From Actinomycetales bacterium (GTDB lineage: Bacteria > Actinomycetota > Actinomycetes > Actinomycetales > Beutenbergiaceae): a stretch of 6,929 bases of DNA. Shown here one piece after another: positions 5,140-6,929 of the stretch; the stretch's first letter is position 1; every line of letters starts with the position of its first letter. The notes beneath the pieces are model-generated. The model made no database searches and was not told the DNA's origin. It saw nothing but the letters and a program-made list of their open reading frames with translations. Where the stretch lies: contig JAENWO010000128.1 of the NCBI GenBank assembly GCA_016649925.1, positions 1-6,929 on the forward strand, written 5' to 3'. Position numbers and translations under genes: made by a program.

Positions 5140-6218
5140 TCCTGCGACTGCTCTGGCCGGTGTGGGTTCTCGCGCTCGTCTTCCTGCCGCTGCTCGGGCT
5201 GACGATCTGGCGGGTGGCCGGCTCCCACGGGGAACGCCGCCGGGACTGGCTGCGCCGCACGGGCATCGTGGCCGCGGCCGCGATCATCGGGCTCTGCCCG
5301 TCCGTGCCCAGCACCGAGAACGAGCAGCTGACCTCGAACGCCGAGTTGTTCTTCGTGGTGGACCGGACCGGCTCGATGGCGGCCGAGGACTACAACGGCG
5401 ACGAGGCGCGCCTGGCGGGTGTGCGGGCCGACCTCGTCGCCCTCACCGCGGCCATGCCCGGCGCTCGCTACACGATCATCGGCTTCGACTCCCAGGCCAC
5501 CCGGCAGCTGCCGATGACCACCGACGCCCGAGCGGTGCGCTCCTGGGCGGACACGATGGCGCAGGAGATCACCGCGTACTCGGCAGGATCCTCCATCGAC
5601 CGGCCGCTGCAGGCGCTCACCACGTCCCTCACCGCCGCGCAGGAACGCAACCCGTCGAACGTGCGCCTGCTCTTCCTGTTCTCCGACGGGGAGAACACGA
5701 ACGGCTCGGACTCCGAGGCCGGTGACGGCTTCGAGTCGTTCGAGGGCTTGGCCCCGATGATCGACGGCGGCGCAGTGCTGGGTTACGGCACTGCGGAGGG
5801 GGGGCCGATGCGCTCCTACGACGGCACCTCGAACACGGGTGCCGGCACGGACGCGCCCTACATCACCGACGACACCGGCGCCGACGCGATCTCCCGCATC
5901 GACGAGACCTCGCTGCGCACCGTGGCCGGACAGCTCGGGGTGGAGTACACGCACCGCATCGCGCCCGACGACGTGAGCTTCCTCGTCTCCGGCATCAACG
6001 TGCAGGAGATCGCCTCGGACGGCCGGCGCGACCTCACCACGTACAGTGACGTCTACTGGCCGGCAGCGGCGATCCTGGCCCTGCTCCTCGCGTGGGAGGC
6101 CTGGGACCTCTCGCGCGAGATCCCGAAGCCCCATCGCAAGAACGAGGTCGAGTCCCGCGACCGCCGTCGCAAGGAGGCGGCCGAGGAACCCGTGCCGGTC
6201 GGAAGGAGTGCCAGATGA
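5136..6218 (+). CDS. VWA domain membrane protein 2 (BatA/BatB-like)
   Basis: A 360-residue protein with helices at about 5-25 and 42-56, separated by a cytosolic Arg-rich loop (WRVAGSHGERRRDWLRR, 25-41). A VWA domain (about 69-295), a helix at about 306-321 and a highly charged cytosolic tail (322-360) follow. The MIDAS first motif is DRTGS (76-80), a DxTxS variant with Thr for the first Ser. It runs into MAAEDYNGDEARL (81-93), close to the Bat-type sequence after the metal site. The third motif is the standard LFSDGEN (181-187, D184). The section 187-250 is rich in Gly, Ser and Asp and looks like a long surface loop. The domain order matches VWA protein 1, but the two are clearly diverged, so they are more likely subunits of one heteromeric complex than a recent duplication. 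GGAGG eight bases upstream and an ATGA overlap support the start. The end overlaps the TPR gene by four bases. Confidence 0.9.
   Translation: MILRLLWPVWVLALVFLPLLGLTIWRVAGSHGERRRDWLRRTGIVAAAAIIGLCPSVPSTENEQLTSNAELFFVVDRTGSMAAEDYNGDEARLAGVRADLVALTAAMPGARYTIIGFDSQATRQLPMTTDARAVRSWADTMAQEITAYSAGSSIDRPLQALTTSLTAAQERNPSNVRLLFLFSDGENTNGSDSEAGDGFESFEGLAPMIDGGAVLGYGTAEGGPMRSYDGTSNTGAGTDAPYITDDTGADAISRIDETSLRTVAGQLGVEYTHRIAPDDVSFLVSGINVQEIASDGRRDLTTYSDVYWPAAAILALLLAWEAWDLSREIPKPHRKNEVESRDRRRKEAAEEPVPVGRSAR
6201..6208 (+). promoter_or_regulatory. Strong ribosome binding site of the TPR gene
   Basis: GGAAGGAG ends six bases before ATG 6215, whose TGA-overlapping ATGA couples it to VWA protein 2. It is one of the strongest ribosome binding sites in the operon. 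Confidence 0.8.
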
Positions 6219-6929
6219 CCGTCGCTGAGATCCTCCCGCCTCCCGGTGAGTTCCGGACCACTGAGGAGATCCGGGACGCGAAGCTCGCGAAGCGGCTCGC
6301 CCGGAAACGACGCGCTCTGCTGCTGTGGTCGCTGCCGGTGGTGATCCTCGCTTTCCTCGCTGCTCTCAAGCTACTCAGCGCGGTGGCGATCAACATGGCC
6401 GGGGAGAGCGCGTACGAGCACCAGAACCACAACACCGCGGCCGACCGATTCTCCACGCTGGAGTTCTTCAACGTCGTCGAGCCGTGGAAGGCGTACTTCA
6501 ACCAGGGCACCGCGATCTACGCGAGCGGCAGCTTCTTCGACGCCACCACCGAGTTCGACGTCGCCCTGCAGCTCGTCCCGAAGGCGCCGGAGGGCGAACC
6601 CCCGGCGCGTGAGGAGTGCGACGTCCGCACCAACTACTCCCTCGCGTTCGAGGGGCTCGGCGACGAGGCCATGGTCGCGGGTGACCCGGCGATGGGTAGC
6701 AACTACTTCACGCAGGCCCAGGAGATGCTGTCCACCTGCGGCGAGAGCGGCGGCACCGGCGGCGAGGAGGCCCAGGACGCCGAGGAGCGGCAGCAGGAGA
6801 GCCAGTCCGAGGCCGAGCAGCAGCAGGAGCAGGAGCAGCAGGGAGGCGGCGGCGAGGACCCGTCGCAGAATCCAAGCGAGACACCCAGCGGTGGCGAGTC
6901 GCCGTCGCAGGACCCGAGCGAGTCCGGCT
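6215..6929 (+). CDS. Membrane-anchored TPR protein with Gln/Glu-rich tail (C-terminus off the right edge)
   Basis: 238 complete codons are present and no stop is reached. A basic cytosolic N-terminus (KLAKRLARKRR, 23-33) precedes one membrane helix (about 35-56), so the rest should lie outside the membrane. Residues 90-123 form a clean TPR repeat with the usual small and aromatic positions: YFNQGTAIYASGSFFDA, then FDVALQLVP. A second, less regular TPR-like helical pair covers about 136-172. C135 and C175 bracket it and could form a disulfide if the segment is extracytoplasmic. From 176 on the sequence is low-complexity: Gly/Glu, then Gln/Glu (192-209), then Pro/Ser repeats. TPR proteins occur in Bat clusters (BatC, or fused to VWA in BatB-like proteins) and are thought to scaffold the VWA proteins. 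The start is fixed by GGAAGGAG and a 4-base overlap. Whether the tail ends in another domain cannot be seen. Confidence 0.87.
   Translation, partial: MTVAEILPPPGEFRTTEEIRDAKLAKRLARKRRALLLWSLPVVILAFLAALKLLSAVAINMAGESAYEHQNHNTAADRFSTLEFFNVVEPWKAYFNQGTAIYASGSFFDATTEFDVALQLVPKAPEGEPPAREECDVRTNYSLAFEGLGDEAMVAGDPAMGSNYFTQAQEMLSTCGESGGTGGEEAQDAEERQQESQSEAEQQQEQEQQGGGGEDPSQNPSETPSGGESPSQDPSESG
6860..6922 (+). repeat. Degenerate 21-bp direct repeat in the TPR protein tail
   Basis: Bases 6860-6880 and 6902-6922 are identical at 18 of 21 positions and lie 42 bp (14 codons) apart. They encode PSQNPSE and PSQDPSE, so the repeat unit is kept in frame. The first copy uses A/T-ending codons (AAT, CCA) that are rare in the rest of the window, which suggests relaxed selection on this low-complexity tail. 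Confidence 0.7.

Noticed and set aside
5283..5301. Possible lipoprotein signal ending at C54 of VWA protein 2
   Set aside because: The residue before the cysteine is Leu, not Gly, Ala or Ser as a lipobox needs. The segment is also the second membrane helix rather than an N-terminal signal.
4715..5725. 336-codon open frame on the plus strand in another frame
   Set aside because: It runs across the junction of the two VWA genes and its product is Arg/Ser/Pro-rich. Both VWA genes are intact with MIDAS motifs and good start signals.
5106..6134. 342-codon open frame on the minus strand
   Set aside because: It is antisense to VWA protein 2, whose MIDAS motifs and Bat-like topology are clear. No motif was found in the antisense product.

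Overview
The window is GC-rich DNA with strong G/C third-position bias, a mix of GTG and ATG starts, and tightly packed, overlapping genes. A fused CopD/CtaG membrane protein is a typically actinobacterial architecture. Together these point to a high-GC actinomycete. A Micrococcales-like organism is possible, but the sequence alone does not settle the order.

Layout. Bases 1-1580 (minus strand) hold the first 526 codons of a multi-pass membrane protein, a copper-resistance CopD domain fused to a caa3-type cytochrome oxidase assembly domain (CtaG). Its C-terminus lies off the left edge. Bases 1581-1718 are a 138-bp divergent intergenic region. It holds a near-perfect 18-bp dyad, a leaderless-type -10 element for the minus-strand gene and a -10-like hexamer for the plus-strand operon. 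From 1719 to the right edge, five complete genes and one partial gene run on the plus strand as one apparent operon: MoxR AAA+ ATPase, DUF58 protein, small single-TM protein, VWA protein 1, VWA protein 2, and a membrane-anchored TPR protein cut by the right edge. Beyond the first junction (25 bp gap), every gene overlaps the next by 1-14 bp.

How the genes may work together. The pattern matches the MoxR/Bat (aerotolerance-type) gene clusters. A cytosolic MoxR ATPase and a cytosolic DUF58 protein are encoded with membrane-anchored VWA proteins whose MIDAS metal sites are predicted to face outside the membrane, plus a TPR scaffold also facing outside. The small third protein puts a helical domain in the cytosol and may bridge the two sides. 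Such clusters are thought to act as chaperone or maturation systems for envelope or metal-cofactor proteins. The client here is unknown. The divergent copper/cytochrome-oxidase gene is suggestive but does not prove a link.

No RNA genes, insertion sequences, CRISPR arrays or clear intrinsic terminators were seen.
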